A stretch of 64,000 bases of DNA, from positions 1 through 64,000 of the forward strand of contig NZ_FNAJ01000006.1 in the NCBI RefSeq assembly GCF_900101905.1. Direction: 5' to 3'. The DNA comes from Myxococcus virescens (lineage in GTDB: Bacteria > Myxococcota > Myxococcia > Myxococcales > Myxococcaceae). Under the pieces are notes generated by a model, which was not told the origin of the DNA, did no database searches, and saw only the letters and a program-made list of their open reading frames with translations. Made by a program: the position numbers and the translations under genes. Shown one piece after another: positions 6,709-15,542 of the stretch (the first letter of the stretch is position 1; every line of letters starts with the position of its first letter).

Positions 6709-9033
6709 TCAGTGGCTTGGGAAACCCGCGGCGCAGAGGACGTTCGCGCCGCTGCCCAGCTTCGAGGGTGCACACTCCGCCGCGCGCTTCACGGCGTCCG
6801 CCACGACGCCCGGCGTGAGCAGCTCCGGCAGCACCTCCGGCTTGTCGGGGGCGCCCGGGCTCAGCACCAGGTACATGGGCACACCGGCCCGGCCGTGCTC
6901 GGCCAGCTTGGTGGTGATGCTCGCGTCCCGGCGCGTCCAGTCCGCGATGAAGAAGGCCACCTGGTGCTTGTTGAAGGCGTCCCGCACCTCGTCGGTGGAC
7001 AACACGGTGCGCTCGTTGAACTTGCAGGTGAGGCACCAGTCCGCCGTGAAGTCGATGAACACCGGCTGGCCCGCCGCCAGCGCCGCGTTCACCGCGTCCG
7101 CGCTCCACGGCTGCGCCTGCGCCACCGTGGACCCGAGCCGAGGCGCCTCCACGGAGTCCTGGTCATCGAAACGCAACGTCAGCAGCCCTGACGCCACGAG
7201 CACGCCCGCGGCCACCGCCACGGTGGCCATCTTGCGCACGCCGTCCTGCGCCTGCCCCTGGCCGTACAGCCACGTGACGAGCCCCACCGCGACCAGGAAC
7301 GCCAGCAGCCGCGCCATGCCGTCCACGCCGGCCAGCCCGCCCATCACCCACACCAGCCAGACGGTGGTGGCCAGCAGCGCGAAGCCCAGCACCTGCTTGA
7401 AGCGCTCCATCCACGCGCCCGGCTTGGGCAGCTTCTTCGCCAGCCCGGGCACCAGCACCAGCACGCAGAAGGGCAGCGCGAGCCCCAGGCCCAGCGCGGT
7501 GAAGACGGCCAGCACAGTCACGGGGCCCGCCGCGAAGGCGAAGCCCACCGCGGTGCCCAGCAGCGGCGCCGAGCACGGCGTGGCCAGCACCACGGCCAGC
7601 ACGCCCTCGCCAGCGCTGTGCATCAGGCCGTGGCTCTGGTCCACCTTGCCCGCCAGCGCCGTGCCGTCCAGGCCCACGTTGAAGACACCGAAGAGGTTGA
7701 GCGCGAAGGCGACCAACACCGCGCACACACCCGCGACGAAGAGCGGCTCCTGGAACTGGAAGCCCCAGCCCACGCTCGCGCCACCCGCGCGCACCGCCAG
7801 CACGACGCTGGCCAGCAGCAGCATGGTGCCGATGATGCCCGCCGCGTAGGCCGCCGCATGCGCGCCGACGCGGCCCCGCTCCTGCTGCACCATGCGCGTG
7901 AAGCCGTAGGCCTTGAGCGCCAACACGGGGAACACGCACGGCATCAGGTTGAGCAGCGCGCCGCCGAAGAAGGCGAACACCAGCGCCAGCCCCAGGCCCA
8001 TGGACGACTCGGCCGCGGGCGGCGTGGCGATGGCGGCGCCCACCGGCTTCACCGCCGCGATGCTGTCCTTCACCGACGGCGGCTTCACCGCGGCCGACGT
8101 CCCAGCCGCGCCACCGGCCGCCACCATGGGGGCCAGCGGCGCCGCCACCTCGAGGTACTGGTAGCCCGTGGCCGCCGTGCCCAGGCGCATCACGCCCGTC
8201 AGGCCCGGCGCCGACGCCTGCACGTCCGGCTCCGCCTTGCCCTTGAGCTTGAAGCGGCCCGGACCGTCCGAGGCCAACCCCACGCGCACGACGCCGGGGA
8301 TGCGGTCTGCGACGAAGAAGTCACCTTCCACCGCGGGCACCGCCGCGCCGCCCGAGGCCGTCAGGGTGAGGGTGCCGGTGAAATCCTGGCCCGCGGTGAG
8401 CTGCGGCGCATCCAGCGCCACCGTCGCCGCGTGACCGCTGTCCTTGGCGGGACGGGGCACCTTGGCCAGCTCGGTGTCGAAGACAGCCGCCGTCTCGGCG
8501 TCGCGCACCGTCTGGGGACCCAGGGGAATGGAGCGCGTCAGCATCAGCTCCGCGGGAATGCAGTGCACCTCGCACACCAGCGCTTCCACGGCGGCGGACA
8601 CCGTCAGCAGACCCGTGGAGGGTCCTTCCACGGCCTTCGCGTCGGCGACGAGGATGGCCTCACCGTCATAGCCATGGGTGGTGATGAAGCCGTCGGGCGT
8701 GCGGAACGTCTGCGGGAAGGGCCACTGCAGCGGCCCCACGGTGACGCCGGGCGTGTCCCACGCCACTTCCGTCTCCAGGCCGGAGTCGCCCGGGTTCTTC
8801 CAGTAGACGTGCCAGCCCGGATCCAACCGGAAGCGCACGCCCACGCGGAAGGTGTCTCCCGGCTTCACCTGGGTGGCGTCCACCAGGAGGGCCCCCTCGA
8901 TGCGAGGGTCACCTTCGTCCGGCGCGCTCGATGCCACCGCCGACGCAGGCAGGTCCGCCCACGCGACCGCCGCCACCAGCAGCAGTCCGATTCCACCAAC
9001 AACGCCGAGCCTCTTGGACTGCTGATGCGTCAT
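6709..9033 (-). CDS. dsbD: Thiol:disulfide interchange protein DsbD family
   Basis: A 774-residue three-part reductant conduit. A signal/TM segment (GVVGGIGLLLVAAVAWA) leads an N-terminal periplasmic DsbD-alpha-like domain (about 35-330; includes EVHCIP). A block of about eight helices (390-640) holds GGALLNLMPCVFPVLALK and LATPCSAPLLGTAVGFA, with the paired membrane Cys. A C-terminal thioredoxin domain has DWCLTCK. The protein moves electrons from cytoplasmic thioredoxin to periplasmic thiols. The start at 9033 is chosen for GGGAG just upstream and a proper signal sequence. It is followed by a secreted redoxin, a plausible client. Confidence 0.9.
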   Translation of the reverse strand: MTHQQSKRLGVVGGIGLLLVAAVAWADLPASAVASSAPDEGDPRIEGALLVDATQVKPGDTFRVGVRFRLDPGWHVYWKNPGDSGLETEVAWDTPGVTVGPLQWPFPQTFRTPDGFITTHGYDGEAILVADAKAVEGPSTGLLTVSAAVEALVCEVHCIPAELMLTRSIPLGPQTVRDAETAAVFDTELAKVPRPAKDSGHAATVALDAPQLTAGQDFTGTLTLTASGGAAVPAVEGDFFVADRIPGVVRVGLASDGPGRFKLKGKAEPDVQASAPGLTGVMRLGTAATGYQYLEVAAPLAPMVAAGGAAGTSAAVKPPSVKDSIAAVKPVGAAIATPPAAESSMGLGLALVFAFFGGALLNLMPCVFPVLALKAYGFTRMVQQERGRVGAHAAAYAAGIIGTMLLLASVVLAVRAGGASVGWGFQFQEPLFVAGVCAVLVAFALNLFGVFNVGLDGTALAGKVDQSHGLMHSAGEGVLAVVLATPCSAPLLGTAVGFAFAAGPVTVLAVFTALGLGLALPFCVLVLVPGLAKKLPKPGAWMERFKQVLGFALLATTVWLVWVMGGLAGVDGMARLLAFLVAVGLVTWLYGQGQAQDGVRKMATVAVAAGVLVASGLLTLRFDDQDSVEAPRLGSTVAQAQPWSADAVNAALAAGQPVFIDFTADWCLTCKFNERTVLSTDEVRDAFNKHQVAFFIADWTRRDASITTKLAEHGRAGVPMYLVLSPGAPDKPEVLPELLTPGVVADAVKRAAECAPSKLGSGANVLCAAGFPSH

Positions 9034-9232
9034 GCGACTCCCGTTAACCCAGAGGAGGCCGGCCCGCCAGCGACAGACACGTGCCTCCGAGCACAGTGAA
9101 CCATCCGGGCAGGCGGGCATTCCCCTCGCATGACGCGCCACGCCCACTCCCAGGCGGACGGTCCGAGCAGGAGGGGTTACAGCGTCACAGAGGTAACGTC
9201 ATGAACCCACAAGAGCAGCCGAGCGACGGGCG

Positions 9233-10480
9233 TCAGTCCTCGGTCTTCCAGGGCAGCAGCGCGGGCGCCGCGGGGCCCACGCGGCTCATGGTGATGCGGG
9301 AGACCTCGGAGTGCGCGCGGCGCATCACCAGCGCGGGGAGCTTGTTTGCCCGGCGCTCTATCACCCGGCGCAGGTCCGCCAGCCGCTCCACGTGGCGTTG
9401 CGCGGGCACCTCCGCCGAGCCGAGCCGCGCGAGTTTGTAGAGGGCGACGTCCGCGGCCTCCAGCGCCCGCTCCGCGGCGTCCTGATGACGGCGGCCCAGG
9501 GCCTTCCACGCGGCGGCTTCACCGGCGACCAGGTCCAGCTCGGCGGACACGGCGCGCACGAAGCGGCCCGCGTCACTGTCGGGCAGCACACGCGTCACTG
9601 GCACGCTGATGCGCCGCGTATCGCCGCGCTCGGAGTAGGACGTGGACACGCCCAGGTTCCACTCCGCATCCCCCAACATGCCCGAGAAGAGGACGCGGCG
9701 CGGGAAGGCCTGGGAGATGGCGCCCAGGGTGGCGCTCATGGCGTCGCCTTCCACGCGCGAGGGATAGCGGTGGCGGCAGCGGACGTCGGCGAAGCCCGAG
9801 GGCAGCACGTGCACGCGCGCGTCGGCGACGACTTCACCGAAGAGCTCGGCGCCCAGCTGGCCCACGGCCATGGGCAGACCTTCCGGGTCATCCACGTGCA
9901 CGAAGCCGGTGCCGGAGGGGCTGGTGAGGGCCTCCAGGATGTCGGGCAGGTAGTGGCGGCCCAGCCCCAGCGCGTGGAGCATGACGCCGGACTCGGCGAT
10001 GCGGGCGCCCTGGGTCTTGAACTCGGCGAGCTGCGACGGACCCACCGAGGGCTCGCCATCGGTCAGCATCAGCACCTGGGGCCGGGCGCCGGGCACGAGC
10101 ACGCGGCGGGCGGACTCCGAGGCGCGCTCCACGGCCTCGTGCAGGGCGGTCCCCTCGCCGGATTCCAGGCGCGCGAGCACCTTGAGGAGCTGCGCCCGGG
10201 CGTTGGGGTCCATGGCCCGCATGGGGAGGACCTGCTCGGGCTCGGCGTCGAAGGTGAGCAGGCCCAGGTAGTCGCGTGGGCTGGCGCGCTCCACGAGCGC
10301 CTGGGCGGCCTGCACCGCGGCGAGCAGCGGCACGCCACGCATGGAGGCGCTGCGATCCAAGGCGAGGTTGATGGCCACGGGTGCGCGGGGGGCGTCGGCG
10401 TCGGCTTCCAGGGTGACGAGGAGGAGCACCTCGCGGCCATGCTCGGCGTCACGCTCCACTGCCCAGGCCGTCTGCTTCAT
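9233..10480 (-). CDS. VWA-domain (von Willebrand factor A) protein
   Basis: A 415-residue protein starting at the ATG at 10480 after GGGGGAG. The VWA domain has the metal-site motif DRSASM (DxSxS), the Thr-containing loop and the Asp in MLTDGEPS. An all-beta and then helical C-terminal region resembles the VIT/VWA class of putative adhesion or regulatory proteins. No signal peptide or sortase-like anchor is visible, so it appears cytoplasmic or secreted by an unrecognised route. Neighbours (DsbD and a zinc-ribbon protein) do not suggest a specific partner. Confidence 0.8.
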   Translation of the reverse strand: MKQTAWAVERDAEHGREVLLLVTLEADADAPRAPVAINLALDRSASMRGVPLLAAVQAAQALVERASPRDYLGLLTFDAEPEQVLPMRAMDPNARAQLLKVLARLESGEGTALHEAVERASESARRVLVPGARPQVLMLTDGEPSVGPSQLAEFKTQGARIAESGVMLHALGLGRHYLPDILEALTSPSGTGFVHVDDPEGLPMAVGQLGAELFGEVVADARVHVLPSGFADVRCRHRYPSRVEGDAMSATLGAISQAFPRRVLFSGMLGDAEWNLGVSTSYSERGDTRRISVPVTRVLPDSDAGRFVRAVSAELDLVAGEAAAWKALGRRHQDAAERALEAADVALYKLARLGSAEVPAQRHVERLADLRRVIERRANKLPALVMRRAHSEVSRITMSRVGPAAPALLPWKTED

Positions 10481-10685
10481 ACGTACTCCCCCGTGGTCGC
10501 ACGAGGCATTGTGCCGCGAATCAATCTGCGGGAGCGGACCGCCCCCGATGCCGGAAGTCTCATGGGCCACAACGCACGGGAGAGGGGGACGCGCTCGGGC
10601 AGGCTGCGGGGTCTGAGAATGTCGGGAGTCGTGCTTTGGAGCAAGGGGGCCAGCTAGGATGCGGCACACCCACACGGTCCGCCCC

Positions 10686-11006
10686 TCAGGAAGGTGCTGG
10701 CTGCCGCGACGCACCGCAGGCCGCACAGTACCGGGCTTGGGGAGTGCGCAGCGGCTTGCCACAGGCGGTGCACGGCGGGCCGAAGAGAATCAGCCGGTGG
10801 TGCAAGACAGCGTTGATGTTCGTCTCGCGGAAGCCGGTCAGCCGCTCGTACTCCCGGAGAGCAGGCGCGAAGGCGTGCTTGAGGGACGAAATGCCGGCCT
10901 CGTTCCGGAGTTGCTTGCGCTGGAGCAGGAGGTGGATCCGCGCGAACTCCTCTTCGTCGAGCATGGGCAGGTCCATCTGACACCGCCAGCACCACAGCAC
11001 CTTCAT
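10686..11006 (-). CDS. Zinc-ribbon protein, 106 aa
   Basis: The start is the ATG at 11006, with GAGGAG upstream. Three Cys pairs are visible: CWRC at the N-terminus (MKVLWCWRCQMDLPML) and CTACGKPL plus YCAACGA at the C-terminus. The last four Cys form a zinc ribbon. The middle is helical (ALREYERLTGFRETN). The first pair plus an acidic helix suggests a small nucleic-acid- or protein-binding factor, but I cannot name a function. Confidence 0.7.
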   Translation of the reverse strand: MKVLWCWRCQMDLPMLDEEEFARIHLLLQRKQLRNEAGISSLKHAFAPALREYERLTGFRETNINAVLHHRLILFGPPCTACGKPLRTPQARYCAACGASRQPAPS

Positions 11007-11222
11007 GACGTCGCTCCTCACCCTCGAACCACGGCCGTTCGTGGCCGCTGGAGAGGTTGACGCAGAAATGAGGGAGAGGTGACGAGCAGGCAGGCCGCCC
11101 ATTCTGATGCGGGGCCGAGAACCCTGGACCCGGGGGCTCACTTGGGGAGCCACCACGCGGGTATCCATTGCCCCGGTTACCGCGAGTGCCCCCGCGCATC
11201 CACCGGCCGCGGGGGCCGCGAA

Positions 11223-11384
11223 TTACTCGGCCGCAGTCCAGCCGCCCCACGACTCTTCGGAGTAGCCCCAACGGCGGCCGGGCGCGCCCTCGTCGGCCTC
11301 AGAAGACTCCGCGCCACCGTCCTGCCGCGGATCCACATAAGGCAAACCTTCATCGTCCATGTACGTGGTGTCGTCGTGAACCAT
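11223..11384 (-). CDS. Small acidic protein, 53 aa
   Basis: The frame begins at the ATG at 11384 with the ribosome site AGAGGAG eight bases upstream, and ends with TAA at 11223. The product (MVHDDTTYMDDEGLPYVDPR ... WGYSEESWGGWTAAE) is strongly acidic and rich in Trp, Tyr, Asp and Glu, with no hydrophobic segment. The ribosome site, reasonable codon choice and isolated position support a real small gene. No family is recognised. Confidence 0.55.
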   Translation of the reverse strand: MVHDDTTYMDDEGLPYVDPRQDGGAESSEADEGAPGRRWGYSEESWGGWTAAE

Positions 11385-11826
11385 CGCCGGCTCCTCTGGA
11401 GGCCACCCAGGTGAAGGGGGGCATCCCGCTTCGGTCGACTCGGGCTCGCCCCATGCGAGGCCCGCTCCAGTACTCGTTGACCGATTTACCGACCATGTTG
11501 GGGATGTCGCCTCGCGTTGTAAAGCCCTTGGGGTTTCAAAGTTCCGGGGGCCATGTCGCCCGCTTGCCTACCTGCCTGCTCTCCAGCGAAGAGTGTTCGT
11601 ATTTACAGGCAGTTACGAACAGTCAGGCGTCAGACAGTGCCCGTGGCAATCGCACAAGGTAAGCCCTGGGCCCGAGAATGGAACCCCCCACAGCGGTTTA
11701 CGCGCCGGTATTTTCAAAGGGCGTCTGGCTGCCTTCCGCCACTGGTAAATCCGTGCGATGGCCGCTCACTCCCCAGAGGACCCGGGCCGCGTTCTCCAGT
11801 GAAGGACACCTGGGGCAGCAGGGTGC
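11385..11826. other. Intergenic stretch without recognised gene
   Basis: Neither strand gives a protein-like frame with a ribosome site. The stretch is less GC-rich than its surroundings in places (around 11465-11540 and 11590-11650). It separates the divergent 53-aa gene and the EtfD-like gene, so it probably holds their promoters. A candidate promoter and palindrome for the latter are listed separately. Confidence 0.5.
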
Positions 11827-11854
11827 TTGATTCGAGAATCACCCCTGTTAGGGT
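11827..11854 (+). promoter_or_regulatory. Candidate promoter with overlapping palindromic operator upstream of the EtfD-like gene
   Basis: TTGATT (11827-11832) and TAGGGT (11849-11854), 16 bases apart, resemble a sigma-70 type -35/-10 pair. The 14-bp palindrome TGATTCGAGAATCA (arms TGATTC/GAATCA) covers the -35 box at 11828-11841, where a repressor dimer could act. It lies about 90 bp before the ATG at 11931. TetR-type fatty-acid regulators bind such palindromes in other bacteria; this is only an analogy. Confidence 0.35.
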
Positions 11855-11930
11855 TGAAGTGCACTCAAGAATTGCCGCAACGCGGCAGCCCGGGCCCATC
11901 CGCCGCGGCGCCAGAGGTCCTCAGAGTCCC

Positions 11931-14138
11931 ATGAGTCCCATCATCACCGGCCTGTTGCTAGCCCTCGCCATTCCCATCTTCGTCATGACCATGTCCGGTC
12001 GCGTGGGCGTCCTGCTCGCGATGAAGAAGGAGAACCGGCTCGACAACATCCCCTTCCGCGTGGCGCAGCTGGTGCGCTTCGGCCTTGGCCAGAAGCGACT
12101 GGTGGACCCGGAGGAGTTCACGCCGGGCCTGTTCCACGTCCTCATCTACGCGGCCTTCATGGTGCTGGCCCTGCGCACCATCATGCTCTTCGCCATGGGG
12201 TTTTCGACCACGGCGCTGGACGTGCTGACCGACCTGGGCCACCCGTTCTGGGCGGATCAATCCGCGCTGCTCTTCGTCTACAAGCTCTACCTGCTGGCCA
12301 AGGACGTGGTCGCCGCGCTGGCCCTGCTGGGCGTGGCCTACTACATCTGGGTCCGCTGGAAGGTGAAGCCGGACCGCATGACGCCGTCGTGGGAGGCGTA
12401 CCTCATCCTGTGCTTCATCGGCGGGCTGATGGTCTCCGAGTTCCTGTTCGGCGGCAGCCACATGGTGGCCGCGCACGCCGCGCAGGCGCAGGTGGGCGCC
12501 GCTCAGGTGCCCCAGTCCCCCGCCGCGCTGGTGTGGTGGGAGCCGTTCACCAGCCTGACGGGCCTGGCGATGATGCCGCTGGGCGCCACCGCCGCGCACG
12601 TGGTGGGCACGGCCGGCTTCTGGGTTCACCTGGTCATCATCCTGGCGTTCCTGAACTTCCTGCCCATCGGCAAGCACTTCCACATCATCACTGGCCTGCC
12701 CACCGTCTTCTTCCAGCGCACCCACTCCACCGGCAAGCTGCCCACGCCGGACCTGGAGAAGGAGGACTTCGGCACCGCCACGGTGAAGGACCTGACGTGG
12801 AAGCAGGGCATGGACCTCTACTCCTGTACGGAGTGTGGCCGCTGCCAGACGCACTGTCCGACGTACATCACCGGCAAGCCGCTCACCCACAAGGGCGTCA
12901 ACCAGGACCTGAAGCATTGGATCTGGGACAACGAGCAGTGGGTGGAGGAAGGCTACGGCCCCAATGGCATCAAGGAGCCGCTGCCCGAAATCATCGGCAG
13001 CGCGCTGTCGGCGGAGACGGTGTGGGCGTGCACGAGCTGCGGCTGGTGCGAGCAGGCCTGCCCGGTGTTCATCGAGAACGTGCCGCGCCTCATCGACATG
13101 CGCCGCTACCAGGTGCAGGTGAAGGCGGAGTTCCCCCCTGAAATCCAGCGCGTGTTCGAGGGCATCGAGCGCCAGGGCAACCCCTGGGGCCTGGGCCAGG
13201 ACCGGCGCGACGAGTGGGCGGAGGACCTGGCGCTCCCCACGTGGGGTGACGACGGCGGCCCCTACGAGTACCTCTTCTTCGTGGGCTGCGCGGGCAGCTA
13301 CGACGACAAGCAGAAGAAGGTCAGCCGCGCGCTGGTGAAGATTCTGCGCGAGGCGGGCGTGAGCTTCGCCACGCTGTCGAAGCAGGAGATGTGCAACGGC
13401 GACTCCGCGCGCCGCATGGGCAACGAGTACCTGTTCCAGACGATGGCGAAGACGAACGTCGAGACGTGGAACTCGATGGGCGTGAAGGCCGTCATCACCC
13501 AGTGCCCGCACTGCTTCAACACCATCAAGAACGAGTACCCGGAGTTCGGCGGCGAGTACCGCGTCATCAACCACACGCAGCTCATCAACGAGCTGCTGAA
13601 GGAGAAGCGCATCAAGCTCTCCGCGGTGATGAACAGCAAGCTCACCTACCACGACCCCTGCTACCTGGGCCGCCACAACGGCGTCTACGACGCCCCCCGC
13701 GAGGTGCTCAACAGCATCCCCGGGCTCGAGGTGGTGGAGATGCAGCGCAGCAAGCGCGAGGGCTTCTGCTGCGGCGCCGGCGGCGGCCGCATGTGGATGG
13801 AGGAGCACATTGGCACGCGCATCAACCACAACCGGTTGAACGAGGCCGCGCTCACGCTGAAGCACGCCGAGGACCCAAACACGCCCTACCCCAACGCCGC
13901 GGACAAGAAGAAGCCGGGCCAGGTGGGCGACTACAAGGAGAAGGGCGGCAGCGGCATCGTCGCGGTGGCGTGCCCGTTCTGCTCGACGATGCTCTCCGAC
14001 GCGGTGAACGACACCGGCCGTGAGGAGAACATCAAGATCAAGGACATCACCGAGCTGGTCGCCGACGCGCTGGAGACCAAGAGCGGCGCGGTGGGCACCG
14101 TGGCCCCCAGCGCCACGGTGAGCGCCAAGCCGGAGTAG
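11931..14138 (+). CDS. Membrane haem/Fe-S oxidoreductase, EtfD-like (ETF:menaquinone oxidoreductase type)
   Basis: A 735-residue fusion. The N-terminal part (1-260) has about six hydrophobic helices of the nitrate-reductase-gamma-like cytochrome b kind. Next come two 4Fe-4S motifs (CTECGRCQTHCP near residue 298 and CTSCGWCEQACPV near 367), then two CCG domains as in HdrD/GlpC (CPHCFNT near 524, CCGAGGGRMW near 613, CPFCSTM near 681). This architecture is that of EtfD, which passes electrons from electron-transfer flavoprotein (beta-oxidation) to the quinone pool. The start at 11931 opens directly into TM1 (MSPIITGLLL). No etfAB genes are adjacent. Confidence is high for architecture, moderate for electron donor. 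Confidence 0.85.
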   Translation: MSPIITGLLLALAIPIFVMTMSGRVGVLLAMKKENRLDNIPFRVAQLVRFGLGQKRLVDPEEFTPGLFHVLIYAAFMVLALRTIMLFAMGFSTTALDVLTDLGHPFWADQSALLFVYKLYLLAKDVVAALALLGVAYYIWVRWKVKPDRMTPSWEAYLILCFIGGLMVSEFLFGGSHMVAAHAAQAQVGAAQVPQSPAALVWWEPFTSLTGLAMMPLGATAAHVVGTAGFWVHLVIILAFLNFLPIGKHFHIITGLPTVFFQRTHSTGKLPTPDLEKEDFGTATVKDLTWKQGMDLYSCTECGRCQTHCPTYITGKPLTHKGVNQDLKHWIWDNEQWVEEGYGPNGIKEPLPEIIGSALSAETVWACTSCGWCEQACPVFIENVPRLIDMRRYQVQVKAEFPPEIQRVFEGIERQGNPWGLGQDRRDEWAEDLALPTWGDDGGPYEYLFFVGCAGSYDDKQKKVSRALVKILREAGVSFATLSKQEMCNGDSARRMGNEYLFQTMAKTNVETWNSMGVKAVITQCPHCFNTIKNEYPEFGGEYRVINHTQLINELLKEKRIKLSAVMNSKLTYHDPCYLGRHNGVYDAPREVLNSIPGLEVVEMQRSKREGFCCGAGGGRMWMEEHIGTRINHNRLNEAALTLKHAEDPNTPYPNAADKKKPGQVGDYKEKGGSGIVAVACPFCSTMLSDAVNDTGREENIKIKDITELVADALETKSGAVGTVAPSATVSAKPE

Positions 14139-14150
14139 TGCCAGGGGTGC

Positions 14151-14174
14151 GGCGGGCCCGCTGAAGGGCCCGCC
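14151..14174. terminator. Perfect hairpin between convergent genes
   Basis: GGCGGGCCC at 14151-14159 pairs exactly with GGGCCCGCC at 14166-14174 across a six-base loop, 12 bases after the EtfD-like stop. There is no T-run, so it may work with Rho or simply protect the transcript end. Confidence 0.5.
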
Positions 14175-14189
14175 CGCTTCGCTTCACGC

Positions 14190-14226
14190 AAGGGCCCGGA
14201 GGCTTCCACCGTGAAGCCCCGGGCCT
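14190..14226. terminator. Second hairpin, likely end of the ankyrin-gene transcript
   Basis: AAGGGCCCGG-AGGCTTC pairs imperfectly with GAAGCCCCGGGCCTT across a short loop. It sits just past the stop of the minus-strand ankyrin gene (14235) and beside the previous hairpin, giving each convergent gene its own stem. Confidence 0.45.
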
Positions 14227-14234
14227 TCGCCGTT

Positions 14235-14705
14235 TCAGGGCTTGCGCTGCTTCTCCGAGCGCAGGACGCGCTCCAGCCGCTTCGTGGCGCCGTCGTCCCC
14301 CAGCTTGCCGGAGACATACGCCCCCGCGGAGGCGAGCTTGCGGCGGAAGCTGTTGTCCGGCGGAGGCGGCGCGTCCAAGCGCAGGTCGGTGATGCCCAGG
14401 CCGGAGAGCAGCGTGCGGGCCAGGTCCTGGTCATCCGCGCGCGCGTGAGGCATCAGCCACTGGCAGACCTCAGTGTGCCCGTGCGCCGCGGCCATGATGA
14501 GCGCGGACTCGCCGATGCTGTCCGTCAACTCGGGGTCCGCTCCCGCCTCCAGGAGGCGTTGCACCAGGTCCGCTCGCCCCGCGCGGGCCGCGGCCATCAG
14601 CGGCGTGCGTCCCTCCTCGTCGAAGGGGTTCGGGTCCGCTCCAGCGGACAGGTGGGACTCCACGGCGTCACGGTCGCCCGCCAGCACGGCATCGAAGAGG
14701 GACAT
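14235..14705 (-). CDS. Ankyrin-repeat protein
   Basis: A 156-residue protein with about three ankyrin repeats (MSLFDAVLAGDRDAVESHL; GRTPLMAAARAGRADLVQRL; ESALIMAAAHGHTEVCQWL), each carrying the TPL/AL and GH/GRADLV pattern. A helical basic tail ends in SEKQRKP. The start at 14705 is set by GGAGG upstream. Soluble, with no signal; it is a protein-binding scaffold whose partner is not evident from the neighbours. Confidence 0.85.
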   Translation of the reverse strand: MSLFDAVLAGDRDAVESHLSAGADPNPFDEEGRTPLMAAARAGRADLVQRLLEAGADPELTDSIGESALIMAAAHGHTEVCQWLMPHARADDQDLARTLLSGLGITDLRLDAPPPPDNSFRRKLASAGAYVSGKLGDDGATKRLERVLRSEKQRKP

Positions 14706-14885
14706 CGTCAGACCTCCGCGCGGCAGCATCGCGCCTCGCGCCCTGGGACGCCAGTTGCCCCGGGCGCTCGGCGCCCTGGCTCACAGCACGCCGCTCGGCA
14801 GGGAAGCTGCGCACCCCGCCGTCGGCGGCCCGTGCCGCGTCGTGTTGGACGTGGCGTCCACGCAGGTCGCCTTACGTCCGGAGCG

Positions 14886-15410
14886 TCAGTTGATTTCGAC
14901 CGTGCCGCCCTTGATACGGTGGGTGCCGGAGGCGCGCGACTCCAGGTAGGTGCCTTTCACGATGACCTTGCCGTTGCGGCGCAAGGTGATGCTCGCCTCA
15001 CCGCACTTGAGGACGACTTCGTCCTGGCCCTCGATGACGACGCGCTTGCCGTCGACATGGGCCTCTGTCGGGCGCAGCGCGGCTTCTGGGGAGGGGGACT
15101 CCAGCAACGCGTCCAACAGCGGCGTCGTGCTGGGCTCCTGGATGAGCCCCATGACGAAGGGCAGCCGGGCGTCTCCGTTCTCGAAGAGGAGCACCGCCTT
15201 CTGCCGCTGGGCGACGGCGGCCTGAAGCGCCTTCGGCTCCACGACGACGGCGAGCCGCGCGGCCACCGGGCCCGAGGTGTTCCCCGGAAAATCCACGAGC
15301 ACCGCGCCACTGGCATCGACGCCCACCAGATGGCCGGCCCGGCTCCCCAGGATGGGCTCCTGGGATTGCGCGCCAGAGGCAAGGGACCTGCTGTCGGGTG
15401 ACTCGCTCAT
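14886..15410 (-). CDS. DUF6484-domain protein (type VI spike-associated family)
   Basis: A 174-residue protein starting at the ATG at 15410 after GGAG. An OB-like core runs about residues 20-105: LVGVDASGAVLVDFPGN, then KAVLLFENGDARLPFVMGLI. It is followed by a gp5/VgrG-like beta segment with VVIEGQDEVVLKCGEASITL and KVIVKGTYLESRASGTHRIKGG. These elements resemble DUF6484 and the T4 gp5 beta-helix start found in VgrG. No VgrG, PAAR or T6SS genes lie nearby, so it is probably an orphan spike accessory or an effector adaptor encoded away from the main cluster. Confidence 0.7.
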   Translation of the reverse strand: MSESPDSRSLASGAQSQEPILGSRAGHLVGVDASGAVLVDFPGNTSGPVAARLAVVVEPKALQAAVAQRQKAVLLFENGDARLPFVMGLIQEPSTTPLLDALLESPSPEAALRPTEAHVDGKRVVIEGQDEVVLKCGEASITLRRNGKVIVKGTYLESRASGTHRIKGGTVEIN

Positions 15411-15542
15411 GCCGGCATCTCCATGCGTCAGGCTACCGCAGGCGCCCCCCACGGCGCGAATCCGGCCCGAACCACCTTCCCTCGGACGCCAGGCAGGCGG
15501 CGCTGGCGCCACCCCACCGGGTCCGAGGTCAGCGGCTCCAGG

